Assembly (NCBI GenBank): GCA_015478675.1
Contig: JADMIH010000226.1
Coordinates: 1 to 5,453 of the forward strand
Length of the DNA stretch: 5,453 bases
Source: Chloroflexota bacterium
GTDB taxonomy: Bacteria; Chloroflexota; Chloroflexia; QHBQ01; JADMIH01
Reading direction: 5' to 3'
Numbering within the stretch: position 1 is the stretch's first letter; each line of letters begins with the position of its first letter. Below the pieces are notes generated by a model. It saw only the letters and a list, made by a program, of their open reading frames with translations. It made no database searches and was not told where the DNA came from. This document shows positions 5,047 to 5,453 of this stretch, in pieces. The translations under genes and the position numbers were made by a program.

Positions 5047-5453
5047 TCACAGGCCGGGTAGGGGTATCTCTATCCCCAGTAGCGTTAATGCCGTCCACGC
5101 TATGGCTCCTACTTCCACAGTCAGCAACAGTAGCGCCACTGTCCAGCCTAACGCCCTACGCGCCCACGAGGGGCGGGCCATGGCTCTCACCTCTATCTGC
5201 TGCTCGCCTCCTGAGCTTTTCACCAGGAGGCGCCCTGTGTTCATCTTTTCTGCCGGCACCAGGAGGCGCACGTGCGCGGCCCACAGCCACATCAGCGCCT
5301 CGAACGCCAGCAGCGCTCCCATTACGGCGGCGAAAGCCCACAGAAGGGTTTTGCCGAGCGAGCTACCCGCCAGAAATAAGAGCCAGAACCAGACCACCAG
5401 AAGCGGCAGCGCCCTGCGTGCTCGTGCCCATATAATAGCGAATAGATTGGGTA
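5047..5453 (-). CDS. Membrane protein of unknown function, 5' end beyond window
   Basis: I do not recognise a family. The reading frame is open from the right edge of the window to the TGA at 5049-5047 (134 whole codons visible). A GTG at 5397 could be read as a start, but no Shine-Dalgarno precedes it, and the codons upstream continue with a plausible amphipathic, Arg-rich lead-in (IIWARARRALPLL) into the first helix, so the true start is probably outside the window. Three membrane helices are visible: a first (WFWLLFLAG region), a second (about WAFAAVMGALLAFEALMWLW) and a last near the C-terminus (WTVALLLLTVEVGAIAW). Between the second and third is a hydrophilic loop of about 35 residues with several Lys/Arg (PAEK to SWARR), which the positive-inside rule would place in the cytoplasm. 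It precedes the zinc-ribbon/FHA gene by 25 bases on the same strand, so a shared transcript is likely, and it could be a membrane partner for that protein. Confidence 0.78.
   Translation of the reverse strand, partial: PNLFAIIWARARRALPLLVVWFWLLFLAGSSLGKTLLWAFAAVMGALLAFEALMWLWAAHVRLLVPAEKMNTGRLLVKSSGGEQQIEVRAMARPSWARRALGWTVALLLLTVEVGAIAWTALTLLGIEIPLPGL

Noticed and set aside
5043..5048. GATAAT on the minus strand as a -10 box for the soluble FHA gene
   Set aside because: No -35 box is seen at 16-18 bases, and a start there would leave a leader of only about 15 bases. Cotranscription with the membrane gene is more likely.
4896..5435. Plus-strand ORF of 179 codons opposite the membrane protein gene
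   Set aside because: It runs across two minus-strand genes and their gap, has no recognisable domain, and its Pro/Ser/Arg-rich product is typical of an antisense shadow. The minus frame gives coherent membrane helices and sensible gene spacing.
5431..5436. Plus-strand TATAAT near the right edge
   Set aside because: It lies inside the membrane protein's reading frame, has no -35 partner (AGCGCC at the right distance), and no plus-strand gene follows in the window.

Overview
The window carries four protein genes in two convergent pairs that meet at a palindromic terminator. The most likely source is a member of the Chloroflexota, possibly a Ktedonobacteria-like soil or thermophilic lineage. 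This is an inference from three things: the style of the proteins (a CxxC-x10-CxxC zinc ribbon joined through long Ala/Pro/Ser/Gln-rich linkers to FHA or phosphatase domains), the FHA subtype in the third gene (a PDVDL segment followed by GVSRRHA), and the moderately GC-rich composition. No rRNA, tRNA or housekeeping marker is present, so the taxonomy is tentative.

Left half, plus strand. A good sigma-70 type promoter (TCGACA, 17-base spacer, TATAAT) with an inverted repeat around its -10 box drives a two-gene operon. The first gene (160-1242, TTG start) encodes a membrane-anchored protein with a cytoplasmic zinc ribbon and a C-terminal FHA domain. The second (1262-3547), 19 bases further on, encodes a 761-residue protein. 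It has a disordered acidic N-terminus, a degenerate Ser/Thr kinase fold that has lost its catalytic residues and carries a zinc ribbon inside its N-lobe, and a C-terminal PP2C phosphatase with its metal-binding motifs intact.

Middle. Bases 3548-3707 hold no gene. They contain a 21-bp perfect palindrome (3603-3646) that should terminate transcription from both sides, preceded by a smaller set of alternative hairpins.

Right half, minus strand. A membrane protein of unknown function, open at the right edge of the window, lies 25 bases upstream of a soluble 437-residue protein that again has an N-terminal zinc ribbon and a C-terminal FHA domain. This FHA domain keeps its expected phosphothreonine-binding residues. 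Between the two domains is a short helical segment resembling the GDW-containing tail of COG1615/UPF0182 membrane proteins.

Together the genes look like a protein-phosphorylation signalling module: an eraser (PP2C), a pseudokinase that could act as a scaffold or regulator, and two FHA readers, one at the membrane and one in the cytosol. No catalytically competent kinase is encoded here, so the writer would lie outside the window. The least ordinary parts are the pseudokinase/zinc-ribbon/PP2C fusion, the Pro-rich insert in the phosphatase carrying repeated T-x-P-L motifs, and the membrane FHA domain that lacks the usual GR arginine.
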